Assembly (NCBI GenBank): GCA_011800805.1
Contig: MPNW01000419.1
Location: 56,913-120,912, forward strand
Source: Hirudo medicinalis
Lineage: Eukaryota > Annelida > Clitellata > Hirudinida > Hirudinidae
DNA length: 64,000 nt
Reading direction: 5' to 3'
Shown: piece by piece, positions 12,101 to 21,762 of the stretch
Numbering within the stretch: the first letter of the stretch is position 1
How the letters are laid out: each line of letters begins with the position of its first letter
Program-made: the position numbers and the translations under genes
The notes under the pieces: model-generated
Databases searched by the model: none
What the model was told of the DNA's origin: nothing
What the model saw: only the letters and a program-made list of their open reading frames with translations

Positions 12101-14496
12101 TTAATAATAATAGTTAATTTATAATGCGCCATTTGCATAGCGTCAGAGGCGCCTAAAATTTACTTTGAAAATTCTGATAAAAATATGAATTTCATTGTCA
12201 TTATTTTGGAAATTCTTCCTCAGTAGGTCTCAACCTCACTGAATTGAATTGAATTGAATGAATTACTTGAAATCAACATTTTCTAGTTTCCCTGTTCTAT
12301 ATTTAGCCCCATCTTGGTCAGCCATTCCTGGCCCTGGGTTACATACTCGCAGGAGTGTCGTTTTTCTTCATTGGACCTGCTCCCTTCTTTGGTTTCTCGT
12401 TAGTTGAAATAGTATGATTATTATATCTATTACTATCTTTTTTAAACCAGTTTCCCCAGTCAAATTATGCATATAAATTCAGCCAGCCGCTTGCTCTCAA
12501 AGAGCTGGGTGATTAGGACGGTGCTCCTGCAACGGGACTCGAACCTGTGCTTCCATCGAGAGAAGCGAAGCCTTAAACATCAAACCATGCAGGAGCACGA
12601 TGCTATTCGCTCTTATTTATTAATTTCATTTGTTTTGATTAAAGTCCATTGCATAAATAAGTCCGACTTAACTACTCGCTTTCAGTAGCTCTCGAGTTTA
12701 AAGTTGGAAAATTGAAATTAACACAGTTGAATGCCTAAGAATGACATTGAGAATGAATTTTTCTATTTTTTGTAATTTTCATATTTTTTAAATGGTAATG
12801 GTTTAATTATGATAAAATATAATTACACGTGATTACATGTGATTACATAGTACTCACTACTATTCAAAAGTATTGCTTCTGCTGGATCAGAATGTTTCAA
12901 TTAAAGAGCAATTTAAAATTTTAATCATGAAGATGATTAAACCTGATTGAACTTCAAAATATACCGTTCGTGTTCTTAACAGTCCCAGACTGGCACTGGT
13001 CATCGCCTGTTTGGTGCTCAATGGATTGGGCATCAGTACTCTGGCCATAACGTTCCTCTTAATATCCGAAGCCACCATGTCAGTGTTTAATGATTAAGTT
13101 AATGTTTAATGATATTCGTTTCCCAATTTTTTTCATTAAAATGCTCATAAACATATCTATCCGAAGCCAGCCTGTCGGTGTTTAATGATTATTCATTTCC
13201 CAATTTTTTTCATTAAAATGCTCATAAACATATCTAATGACAATTGATATTAACATGCTTAATCGTGCTGCTAGTTATTAATAGGGAAACAAAATTTATG
13301 AATGAAATATTTGGCTCCACATTCTGTGGAACAGCTTCAATTAGTCTTCGATATAAGCTGGTTTAATGATAAATCATTTCATTTTGAAGCAGATATCTGA
13401 TCCCATTTAATTAAAATGTTCAATCTAAAGTTTATTTCTTCAAAATGTTCGCACCAGGAATGCAGGATACCCGGACAGTTTGTCGACGTACGGCCTGATG
13501 GCCGGCATCGTAAATTCTTTTTTTTCTATCGGGTGAGTCGGAATTTGTTTATAATTGTTTTCAGCTGATCTTTTGAGTGTATTCGTACACTCCACATCAA
13601 TACCTCACGTGAAGCACTGTAATCCTCCACCAGTTTAGTTTTGTAGCGCCCCTTCTAGAGGGTGCTACCCACCAATAAAGGATAAATGCAATATAACCCC
13701 ATCTACTTTTCAAAGTTGAAATGTTATTATTGTTGCCTTGTTTATTATCAACTGACTTTTTGTATTATCTACTTCGATCACTGTCATCACGATCACCACA
13801 TTATGTTTTACAAACCATCATTATCATATGCATCATCTTGCCATTAACATAATTTATGTCGTGGTGATTCTTTCCCCCAAGTGCCTTCTTGGGTCCCATC
13901 GGTGGTGGCTTCCTCCAGGACCAACTGGGGTTCCCCATGGCCGGGGTCATCATTGGCAGCCTCACCATCATGAGTGTAAGTTTGAGACTTCATCGAGCTG
14001 TTGTTGATTTTGCGCTGCTGATTTTAGTGGAACTTGGTGCTAGTTGTATGATTAGCATTGTTTAAATACAGTCTGGTTATTGTCCTTATTCGTTATAAAT
14101 TTGTATTTAATGGATAATTGTCACTTGTTTGGAAAATGTTTTGCAAGCCAAAAATTATAAAAATTCGATGATTTTTCTCCAATCATTTGGACTCCATAAT
14201 GTATCCATAATGTTATCATTTGTCGTTATAATGTTCAAATGATCATGTTATCATTGTAATAATTACATTTTAATTACATTATTGTTACACTACAATTACA
14301 TCGCATTTATGAATGTCATCGTCATGACTTTTAATTTATTAAATCATTTATTTCTCCACAGGCACTGATACTTCTGCTGTACACCTATTCCAGTTGCCAC
14401 AGAACTGGGTCAGTTAAGGAGGAAAGACAGTCCCTCCTGCCCCCGAATGGGCCCCGAAAGTCGAACGACAATCTCCTCGTAACCATCACCACTTGA
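5674..14496 (+). CDS. SLC18B1: SLC18B1-like MFS transporter
   Basis: Fourteen exons with every junction in phase: 5674-5738, 6179-6407, 7097-7192, 7414-7487, 7754-7904, 9806-9874, 10398-10488, 11037-11176, 11809-11907, 12307-12398, 12983-13078, 13458-13532, 13882-13975, 14362-14496; 501 residues. A basic, acidic and Ser-rich cytoplasmic N-terminus precedes TM1 (ITVVLFCFSNFFIGLFYSIL). About twelve hydrophobic segments follow, with family signatures GLMLGPPLGGILFE and FLGPIGGGFLQDQLGFP, and a short hydrophilic C-tail. Known role of the family: vesicular polyamine transport by proton antiport, in the SLC18 (VMAT/VAChT) group. Human SLC18B1 is somewhat shorter; the extra length is mostly at the N-terminus. 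The N gap lies wholly in intron 5, so the reading frame is complete. Substrate is inferred only. Confidence 0.93.
8070..8983. other. Assembly gap (914 N) with repeated flanks
   Basis: The sequences on both sides (8002-8069 and from 8984) begin with the same roughly 45-base segment and continue into ATT repeats. The gap sits in a minisatellite in intron 5 of the MFS gene. A long open frame through the gap is only N and repeat. Confidence 0.97.
8984..9204. repeat. ATT-rich minisatellite
   Basis: ATT runs broken by ATTAGTGTT and ATTGGTGGTGTT variants, repeating as a larger unit (GTTATTATTATTATTGGTGG) that also appears before the gap. Confidence 0.9.
12521..12598 (-). repeat. tRNA-like hairpin / SINE head
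   Basis: An 11-bp perfect inverted repeat (GTGCTCCTGCA at 12521-12531, TGCAGGAGCAC at 12588-12598) encloses, on the minus strand, a T-arm-like ACAGGTTCGAGTCCCGT that matches the RNA polymerase III B box. No good A box or anticodon arm is visible and the length is short, so I do not call it a functional tRNA. It lies in intron 10 of the MFS gene. Confidence 0.55.
13063..13227 (+). repeat. Tandem duplication of exon 11 end and its 5' splice site
   Basis: The end of MFS exon 11 and its donor (TATCCGAAGCCACCATGTCA, from 13063) recur from 13158 as TATCCGAAGCCAGCCTGTCG, followed by the same intronic sequence. Offset is 95 bases at the left and 77 further in, because the first copy holds an extra 18 bases. 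The second copy has GTCGGT instead of GTCAGT. Confidence 0.9.
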
Positions 14497-14888
14497 ACTT
14501 CTCGATCGAATTTGTTTTCTGTTTTATAAGAAATATTTGTTATTCGCCTATTTTAAAACAAAAATTAATCTTTTGTCAAACCCAGCTGCTATGTTTGCAT
14601 TGTAACGATGACCCTTTGATGTTTTGGTTTGTTAATGTTTTTATCACAAATGCCTCACTAATGTGTTAATAATAATAATATTAGTCAAATATTTTGATAC
14701 CCTGATAAAAAATCTTTTGCCATTCTTGTTAGCATAATGAGACCCTGTCAGATTTTAGAGAGATAAGTCTGAAAGTTCATATTTAACTTGCATTAATCAA
14801 ACATTAGTCAGTGTTTTGTGTCAGTTCTCATTGATTTTGTTTTCAGCATTTCATTGTTTGGCTGAATCATGTTACAGTTGAAAACTCA
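14497..14888. other. Downstream region of the MFS gene
   Basis: AT-rich, presumably the 3' untranslated region. I see no gene and no clear polyadenylation signal. Confidence 0.5.
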
Positions 14889-15900
14889 TTACTTCCAGTT
14901 AGGTTTTATTGACAATGGTGATTGCATTTTTGAGCCTGTTAACATTCTCATTTTTAAAAAAGAATACTTTCCAAATTTGCTTCGCTTGGGTCGATGCTTT
15001 TTCAACCTGACTTCAAGACCTTCAATATGTTCTGACAAATTTATGATTTCTGTCAACAAAGGTATATTTTCAATAAATAAAATACTCCAACTCATTGAAG
15101 CATCGTTTTTCTCGACAAGAACTTTGTAGACCGACTCATAAGCAATGCGACAATTACTGCATTTCAACACCCAGCAAAGGTGGCTTGTGACACAAAGCTT
15201 AAAACATCCTTTCTGTCTTGTTCAAGGGTTGATGACTGGAAGAGCCATAGTGCCACGGATTTTCAGCTCTGAGCCATCAAACATATGTAATGCAGTCTTG
15301 GCAGGTTGAACGAGAACGTTGAGACACGATGCTAGATGGTAACAGGTTTGATAGTTGCTCCATTATCCAGCATAAGTTCTCCAGCAACTACCAGTTCTGA
15401 CAACCATCTGCAAGATTGTCGTACTTTTGTTGCCAGGAGTTGATCATCTAGTTCTATATGATGGACTGGCTTGCTTTGGCACACTGCTGCAAAACGGTTT
15501 GACTTTCCACAGCTTTGGCAAGTCTTTCCGAAAATGGGACATGCTATGCGATCTGCTTGGTGTTGTAGTCCACAAAAAGGGCAATTTTCATCTGTGCTGC
15601 TGTTCTTATCTCTGTGGTCTTATCTCGAAGTCGACTCACTGGCACTTACTGGCACTGGCAGTAGACGTTGATTTGTAGATGAGAGTCTTCCTCTGGAGGT
15701 CAAACGATGCAAAAATGTCGAGTGCCTCGGGTCCTATAATTGACATTTGCCTCTCCTGAGATTCATCATGAGGTTTCGCAGAGATATAAAAATTCAAGTA
15801 CTGCCTCTTGAATCCATTCGAGCGCTGAATCTCCTGTTACTCTCATCGATGTGGGAATTGGAATCGAAGTGACCATCCTCTGACACCACGTAATTTTCAA
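14889..15900 (-). mobile_element. Decayed Gypsy-type LTR retroelement fragment (gag end, protease)
   Basis: In shifting minus-strand frames I read the end of a capsid-like region (GPEALDIFASFDL), then a zinc-knuckle segment (CPFCGLQHQADRIACP and CQSCGKSNRFAAVC), then retropepsin-like text (LDNGATIKPV; ALHMFDGSELKIRGTMALPV). This order matches K02A2.6/Mag-like Gypsy elements. Frameshifts and stops interrupt it. The knuckle has Arg where CCHC knuckles carry His. I saw no reverse transcriptase or LTRs. Transposition-dead; the family assignment is from motif order only. Confidence 0.65.
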
Positions 15901-16381
15901 TGTCAAAAAACATAACAAGACCAAGCCCTAATTCAATATGGCGTAAAGCGACGCGAGGATTTATAAATCCTCTATTGTTTGACAAATTTAAAGTGGCGTA
16001 AGTCCTAAAGGACTTCAAGGCCACTGAGTCTATGCTATTTATATATAAAGAATATATAAAGAATATATAAATATCGTCACAGAATGTCAATTTTTGACGC
16101 CCACAAACCTTTAGGACTTTCACTTCTTATTTCCGAAGGGGAAAACCTTCCTTAACCATTCCAGGAGTTACGTAATTTCACTTCCTTAAAATTGGCATTT
16201 TCGTTTCTCAATCTTTAGGGCTTTCCACTCTCAAAATTCAATGTTCTTCTTGCTTTAACATTGGGAAAATGAGGAGGGTCAGCAAAAAACCTGCCCTCCC
16301 AAAAGTCGATCTTGGTTAAAACCATTTTTGTTTGAGTTTTGTATTTATTATATGTTCAACATATTAATAAAAATGTTGACG
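15901..16381. other. Probable remainder of the retroelement / intergenic
   Basis: A minus-strand frame reaching 16123 may be decayed gag, but no motif is recognisable. The rest carries nothing I can identify. Confidence 0.35.
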
Positions 16382-17377
16382 TTAATCATCTTCAAAAAGG
16401 TCGAATTCGAATGATTTTCCATTCAAAAAGAAGAAAATTCCCAGGAAAGTCTCCAGAGTCTGTTTAAACTTTCTTATGAATTCCTCGAGGGGTTGAGGTG
16501 AATTGAAGAAGCGACCGTCATCTCCTGATTCCACGATTTTATCCTTCAATTGAGCTCCAAAACCGCTCAGAATGAGGCTATTTTCCAGCCTTGTGCACAT
16601 CCCTGAAAGATCTCTGCAAATGACGCTTTTACGATGTTTTACTCCCAGCATATCTGTTTCGTAAGTTTTGCTTCGTGATCTCAGTGAAACGGCTGCATTT
16701 GCACTCAATTCCCTGATCATGCTGGCTATGAGCTTCTTGTCTCCGTCAGCAAAACGTCGTGCCGGCGGTTGGCGTCGATTGGACGAAAAGCTTTTTGCTG
16801 GAGTGGAAATTTTGCCTTTCTTCAAAAGGTTCTGACAATTTGTTCTAACCTTCTTCTCTATTTCAATGATTGAAATTTCATCCGCAAGAAACGATTTGAG
16901 TGACCCGAACATTGCCACATTTGACCTCTCGAACAATTGCAGCAGGTTTGGTAAGGCGAAGTTGGTGTTAGAAAATAGTTCTTCGACGAGGACTTCAACT
17001 CTTTTTCTGTTGTTTTTCTCGGAAAAAATCTACAATGCAAAATAGATTTTCTTTTATACTAAACATGTTTTATGCATCACTTCGCCCAGCATGTCTTAAC
17101 TCAGGTTAAAAAGTCGCGTTCGATTAGCCATGCGAAATGCGGACCGTTAGTCCGCTATTTTTGATGGTTCGAATGTGCTATCAAACGCTTAATATAACCT
17201 CAATATCTTACATACCTTAAGTTTTCTAACTTGAAATCTGTTCAAAATATCGCAATTCACGAGAACTATTACGATTTCCTCGAAATTATCCTCATTCTTT
17301 GACAAGAACTCCGCCACCACACTCCGTTCCATTCTTTCCAAAGTTGACTCGCAAATCCAGCCTTCGTCGTCAGACAT
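16382..17377 (-). CDS. CARD-like (death-fold) protein, BCL10-like candidate
   Basis: Two exons, 17377-17216 and 17029-16382, joined in phase; 269 residues starting MSDDEGWICE. Residues about 10-110 fit a CARD: amphipathic helices with VNCDILNRFQVRKL, then NRKRVEVLVEEL, then NFALPNLLQLFERSN, followed by LADEISIIEIEKK. The spacing and several positions resemble the BCL10 CARD and the helix behind it (SRKRAGKLLDYL and ITDEVLKLRN in the human protein). The C-terminal 160 residues begin basic and Ser-rich; I recognise no domain there. If it is BCL10, it would oligomerise through the CARD and recruit MALT1, encoded 12 kb away on the same strand. Any other CARD adaptor remains possible. The gene structure is solid; the identity is a hypothesis. 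Confidence 0.6.
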
Positions 17378-17995
17378 GTTTCCGAAAGAAGTGTAGGATT
17401 CACATAAGAAGCACTTCTGAAGTTGAACTTTGTTCCCTTTCTGCCAAAGTGCCTAGCAACCGTAATCATAAGTCAATAATACTTACATTTTCTAGGAGCT
17501 AGGAATGAGTAGGTTCATGTGATGGTTATTTATTTCAGAATCAATATACTTTTTAACGTGCTGGAGCCATTCTCTAATGACTCATCAGAACTGAATTTTA
17601 TCATTCAGCACCTCTTCTCAGCAAGCACCAGCTGAAACTGATTCAAGATGTCTTTTCAGTATTGATTTGCTATGAAGTAACCCATTGTTCTCAGTGCCAC
17701 ATGCAGCATCCAGCTTTATTAGTGTCATATGTTCCAGTATAATCTCAAGGCAACCAAAAATTGTAAGACTGCAGAAAATTGATTCTCCAGTATGCACATT
17801 GAATCTGAAATCAACTATGATGAGGCCAAATCAATTAATTATACACTCATGCAAAATTGTATTTTTCAACAATTTTGAGATTGTGCCAGCCACCTCATAC
17901 CCAACAACTGAAAGGATTTTCATTTACTTAGTATTTCATAATTTCAATAATTATTTTAACTCATCAATACAACAGCAATTAATTTTTGCCACTTG
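17378..17995. other. Intergenic, CARD gene promoter side
   Basis: AT-rich with no gene visible. A long + strand open frame starting at 17685 runs antisense into the next gene and has no support of its own. Confidence 0.5.
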
Positions 17996-19056
17996 TCAGG
18001 TTTGTGTCTCTGAATCTATAAGAAACCTATCTTCAATCTCATTCAATTCCATGCTGAACTTCCTCAACTCGTCAGAGAATGAAGTTTCTTCTGAAGATTC
18101 ACTGGAGTCAACAGTCATCATGCATTCATCACAACCTACAAAACAAAAAGGCATTTGATATTACAAGTTTAAGGAATTTACAAAAATGCTTTAAAAGAGT
18201 GTAATTAAGCCTGGTAACCTGACATAACATTCAATAAATTGGACTTCAATTATGCATTCATTAAAGCATTAGAAGCTTCATCTGTCTCAACTAATGAATA
18301 ACACAAAATAAATGCATATGTACATAATTAAAACAACTTATGTCACACATTATTAGTTAACATGTTAAAGATAAAGTTAAGCTTGACTTTCAAACAAAGT
18401 CACCTTCTGATTTGTGTGTTTCATGCACTACTGCTTCATGAGGTGTTCCCTGATGGGTCTCAGAAATTAATTCATTATCAGACTGAATTCCATCACATTT
18501 AGAGTCTACAACTAAGCATTGTAAAGGTAGCTGTTTTTCATCTGCAACTTCAAGTTGTTCCTGAGATATATAACCACTCCGGAGAGTCCTTAAACCTTGT
18601 ATATTAATAAAAAATTTATTGCTAGCTATACATTTCATAGTAATAACACCAGACATTACCTCGAACTTTGGTAAAATACTGTTCTATTAAAGTTTGATCA
18701 AGATACGACGCATTTTTCTGAGTATAGGACTCATTGTAACTGACAGCCTTGTTGCTTTTCGGCTGAAAATTATTACAAAAATAATGTCATTCTAACAAGG
18801 TCGTTTTTAACCATTAAAATTAATGAGGTAACACTTTTTGAGAATTTTTATTCAGCCACTCATCACAACTCATCACGGAATAATTGTCCGTAGATTATTT
18901 TTATAAATTTAAACTACCGGCAAATCCTTTATTATTATATTGGAGGCGCGAAAACATTTAATTAATCGTTAGAATATCGAGCAATGTTAACATTTCAACT
19001 TTAATTTTTGAATCAACTGACTAAATTAATTTTAAATTTGATAATGAATTTACCAT
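17996..19056 (-). CDS. Small acidic protein with PIP-box-like motif
   Basis: Four exons in phase with good GT/AG sites: 19056-19054 (ATG only), 18762-18660, 18595-18404, 18135-17996; 145 residues. No family recognised. Near the N-terminus is QTLIEQYF, which fits the PCNA-interacting consensus Q-x-x-[ILM]-x-x-aromatic-aromatic and is followed by basic residues (TKVRGLR). The C-terminal third is acidic and Ser-rich (VDSSESSEETSFSDELRKF), likely disordered and with casein-kinase-2-like sites. That layout suits a small PCNA-binding regulator, but function is inference from one motif. A start exon holding only the ATG is unusual; an upstream exon with another start is possible. Confidence 0.6.
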
Positions 19057-19564
19057 CGCAAATTTTTGAAAATAGGAGATTTTCAAACATTGCGGAGCAT
19101 GTGCTCTTATAAATACCGAAAAAGGGTCGACCGCCTGAGGGCTTTATAGAAAATGCATTTGAATTTTAAGGCTGGTAAATGTTACACAAGCTCTTCAAAT
19201 TTTCTGTCGACAATTCGTCTCAAAACATCATGTATCATTTATATGGTAGGAACACATTTTAATTAATATAATAATTTGTAAATACATGAATATTTTATTT
19301 ACATTAAATTGGTTCTTTTGTATTTCTTAATCTGGTTAATGAATAATCATTAATATAAGACATGCAAGTAACTTGCAATAACATCGTGTTCCAGTTATTC
19401 AACCATCAAGGGTTTTTGACATCGAAATAAAAAAGGGACGTTTTCATTCTTTCGTGACCTATGAAAACAGTAATTACTGAACCAGCTACCCATGGGAGGG
19501 TTTTTGTAGAACATTTTTCTTAAAATAAAGAAGCCAAATCATTCAAAATAGTTCGGAATCTTGA
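19057..19564. other. Intergenic
   Basis: Lies between the start of the small acidic protein gene and the stop of the next minus-strand ORF. AT-rich. Nothing recognised. Confidence 0.5.
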
Positions 19565-20602
19565 TCATTGCCTCTTTTCAGACCTTTTGAATTGTTCATT
19601 TGAAACAGGGTCTTTATTTTTAGACGTGGATCTTTTAGGTTCATTCCTGCCTTTGCTTATTTGCGATTGTGGTTCCTGGACCTGCTTCCTTTTTTTCAGT
19701 TCGTAATTTGTTTCAATTTCACTGATCTCACCTCGAGAGCTCAGACCAGTCATGGCAAAGTCATTAGTGTCGTCTTGCAAATAAGCCGATGAAAATCTTG
19801 ATTTTTCGGGATTACTAACTCTATTTCTGACCTTTTCTTCTGCGGATTGGCCGGGCGCTAACTTCGGAGATTCAAAGTTCTCTCCGTGGTACGGACTCGT
19901 GCACTGAATTCCCGTGAAGTCTTCCAGCGAGCCACACTTTTTAACGTTGTGCTCTCCAGATTTTAAACCGGGCGATATTTTTCTTGGATTGTGATATTCA
20001 TTTTTAAACGATGATCCTCCCAATGGATTTTCTTCCCGGCCTCTTTCTGGAGCTTCATTTGACTCGCGGTTTCTGTTTGGGTTATATTGAGTTATGCGTG
20101 ATAGTTTAACTTTGCTCTCCTGCATAGAAAATCCCGAGACATCATTTTTGAAGCTTCGTGAGCCACGTTGAGAACTGCAGGCGATCGACTTGTGCCGAAG
20201 CATTTTTGAACTGGAATGTACCTCTTCATCGTGTTTGCATTGGAAAGGCTTCCTACCTCGCCGAACAAAGACAATTTCGTGGTTTTTTAGGGTCACTCCA
20301 GCATGTTGACAGTCGGCGAACTTTTTGTTCAGCATGGAAATGGCTTTCGCGTGGAACTCCTGAGGATAATTTGGAGATTTCGTGCCATCAATCCTGTTCT
20401 TTGATTTCGAACATTCGTCGGATTCAGGAGAGTTTGCATTGAGAGATTCGTTCCAGAGCGACAAATCGTGAACATGAACTTGTTCATAATTCTGCTTTTT
20501 AAGCATTTCAATCCCCCTTTTAACGGATTGTTGATATTTGGAGATGTTTGTGTGTGACGCAAGAAGAAATAAAATAAAACCCAAACTGAACAAAACTAAC
20601 AA
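19565..20602 (-). CDS. Long hydrophilic ORF, unrecognised; separate gene or tail exon of the PTB gene
   Basis: An open frame of about 340 codons ending in TGA at 19565. It is rich in Ser, Lys, Asn, Glu and Arg, looks disordered, and ends SEKRQ. It contains a Cys/His-poor basic stretch (HEIVFVRRGRKPFQCKHDEE) but no domain I know. The first ATG in frame is at about 20503 (MLKKQNYEQVHV). The hydrophobic run before it may be intron translation. Two acceptor-like sites (before the Leu-Gly-Phe run and before GGGGATTGAAATG) are in phase with a GTCAGT donor inside the upstream PTB exon (after 20752). It could therefore be a 3' exon of that gene rather than an independent one. Confidence 0.55.
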   Translation of the reverse strand: MLVLFSLGFILFLLASHTNISKYQQSVKRGIEMLKKQNYEQVHVHDLSLWNESLNANSPESDECSKSKNRIDGTKSPNYPQEFHAKAISMLNKKFADCQHAGVTLKNHEIVFVRRGRKPFQCKHDEEVHSSSKMLRHKSIACSSQRGSRSFKNDVSGFSMQESKVKLSRITQYNPNRNRESNEAPERGREENPLGGSSFKNEYHNPRKISPGLKSGEHNVKKCGSLEDFTGIQCTSPYHGENFESPKLAPGQSAEEKVRNRVSNPEKSRFSSAYLQDDTNDFAMTGLSSRGEISEIETNYELKKRKQVQEPQSQISKGRNEPKRSTSKNKDPVSNEQFKRSEKRQ

Positions 20603-20720
20603 ATCTCATTTAGGACTCAGTAAATCGAAAAAATAATTTACTTAAAGCGTCGTTTCCAAAACCGAATAACTTTTACAAGTTTTCTTTGAAAAATCATTGT
20701 CGGCTCGAGATAAATTAGTT

Positions 20721-21762
20721 TTATATTTCCGTGTTGTCGTCGACGACTGACTTTAGATCGACATGAAATTTGTGGGGCCGGTCTTTCATCGTGGATTCCA
20801 GCATCTGAAAAGCATTTGCAACCGAAAGTGCCATTTTACGGCAGGTGACGATGCTGTCACAGAGGTAAGCGTGACACTCCGTGACTCTGGAGTTGCTTGA
20901 CAATTCACGCACCAAGATGAAGACGAAAATCTTGGCGTATCGGTTGTCTTGAACGGCGTAAGAGATGAAGTCAAGAGGTATTAGACCAGCGTCCTTTACT
21001 TTCTTGCTCGATCTGCTCTTTGGGTGAAGCGAGACCTATTACAAATATAAAAATTTAATTTATTTACATATCTTTATGATTATTGATCAAAATTATGTTA
21101 GTATAATAAGATTTTGTAGTCGTAAGTTCTGACAAAAATTTGAACAATATACGGCCTCAAGGAAAACATGTTAAGCCTGACATTTTATAAACAAACCATC
21201 TTCTGGTTTTGATGATTAATAATCAAAAAATAATGCAGACTCAGTTATCTATTATTTAAAAGAAATTTCACTTCATTCACTCATTATAAGTGTGAGTTTA
21301 TACCTTTGAAACGAATAAGTTTGAATTCTGCAGACCAACCTTAAAACCATCCTCCTGAACTTTCACGTTTATGAGTGGAAGGTCATCATCCGCATCCAAA
21401 TTCTTCAGGTCCCTGACCATCAAATCTACCGGCACTCTCGTCACTTTTGATCCCCAGAGGCCCTCGCATGACATGCTCCCTACGTATTTGACGAGAAACC
21501 TCTGAGGCAGAGCACCGACTGTGACGCTTGTAATGATCTCGTTCCTCTCCTTCTTCGACATTTTCTTCTCTCCCGGTGGAGCTGTCAGACTTCCAAGGAA
21601 TCTCTTGAAGGTCTTTTGGAAGGAATTGATCTTCGTTCCATCAGCCTTAGAGGTCGCGTCAGACTGGTTGCTATTATCCACCTCGCCCATGTCCGTTCCG
21701 TTCGAGCTGAGGCTGAGTCTGTTCATGAGGTTTGCGTGATCGTCCTCAATTTTGCCAGCCAT
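20721..21762 (-). CDS. PTB/PID-domain protein
   Basis: Two exons in phase, 21762-21304 and 21035-20721, 257 residues starting MAGKIEDDHANLMN. About 55 Ser/Thr-rich residues precede a phosphotyrosine-binding fold: FLVKYVGSMSCEGLWG (first strand and helix), LPLINVKVQEDGFKV, then IPLDFISYAVQDNRYAKIF (the conserved I-S-Y-x-x-x-D segment), ECHAYLCDS, and the C-terminal helix SVANAFQMLEST. This is a Numb/GULP/FAM43-type domain that binds NPxY motifs in receptor tails or lipids. I cannot pick the orthologue. A GTCAGT donor after 20752 could replace the last nine residues with the long downstream ORF. Confidence 0.85.

Noticed and set aside
12521..12598. Functional tRNA gene
   Set aside because: T arm and closing stem are present but there is no A box and no convincing anticodon arm.
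17685..18158. 157-codon + strand frame
   Set aside because: Antisense to the last exon of the small acidic protein; low-complexity composition and no splice support.
19500..20602. Signal peptide or membrane anchor at the start of the 345-codon ORF (LGFILFLLAS)
   Set aside because: That run lies before the first in-frame ATG and is probably intronic sequence.
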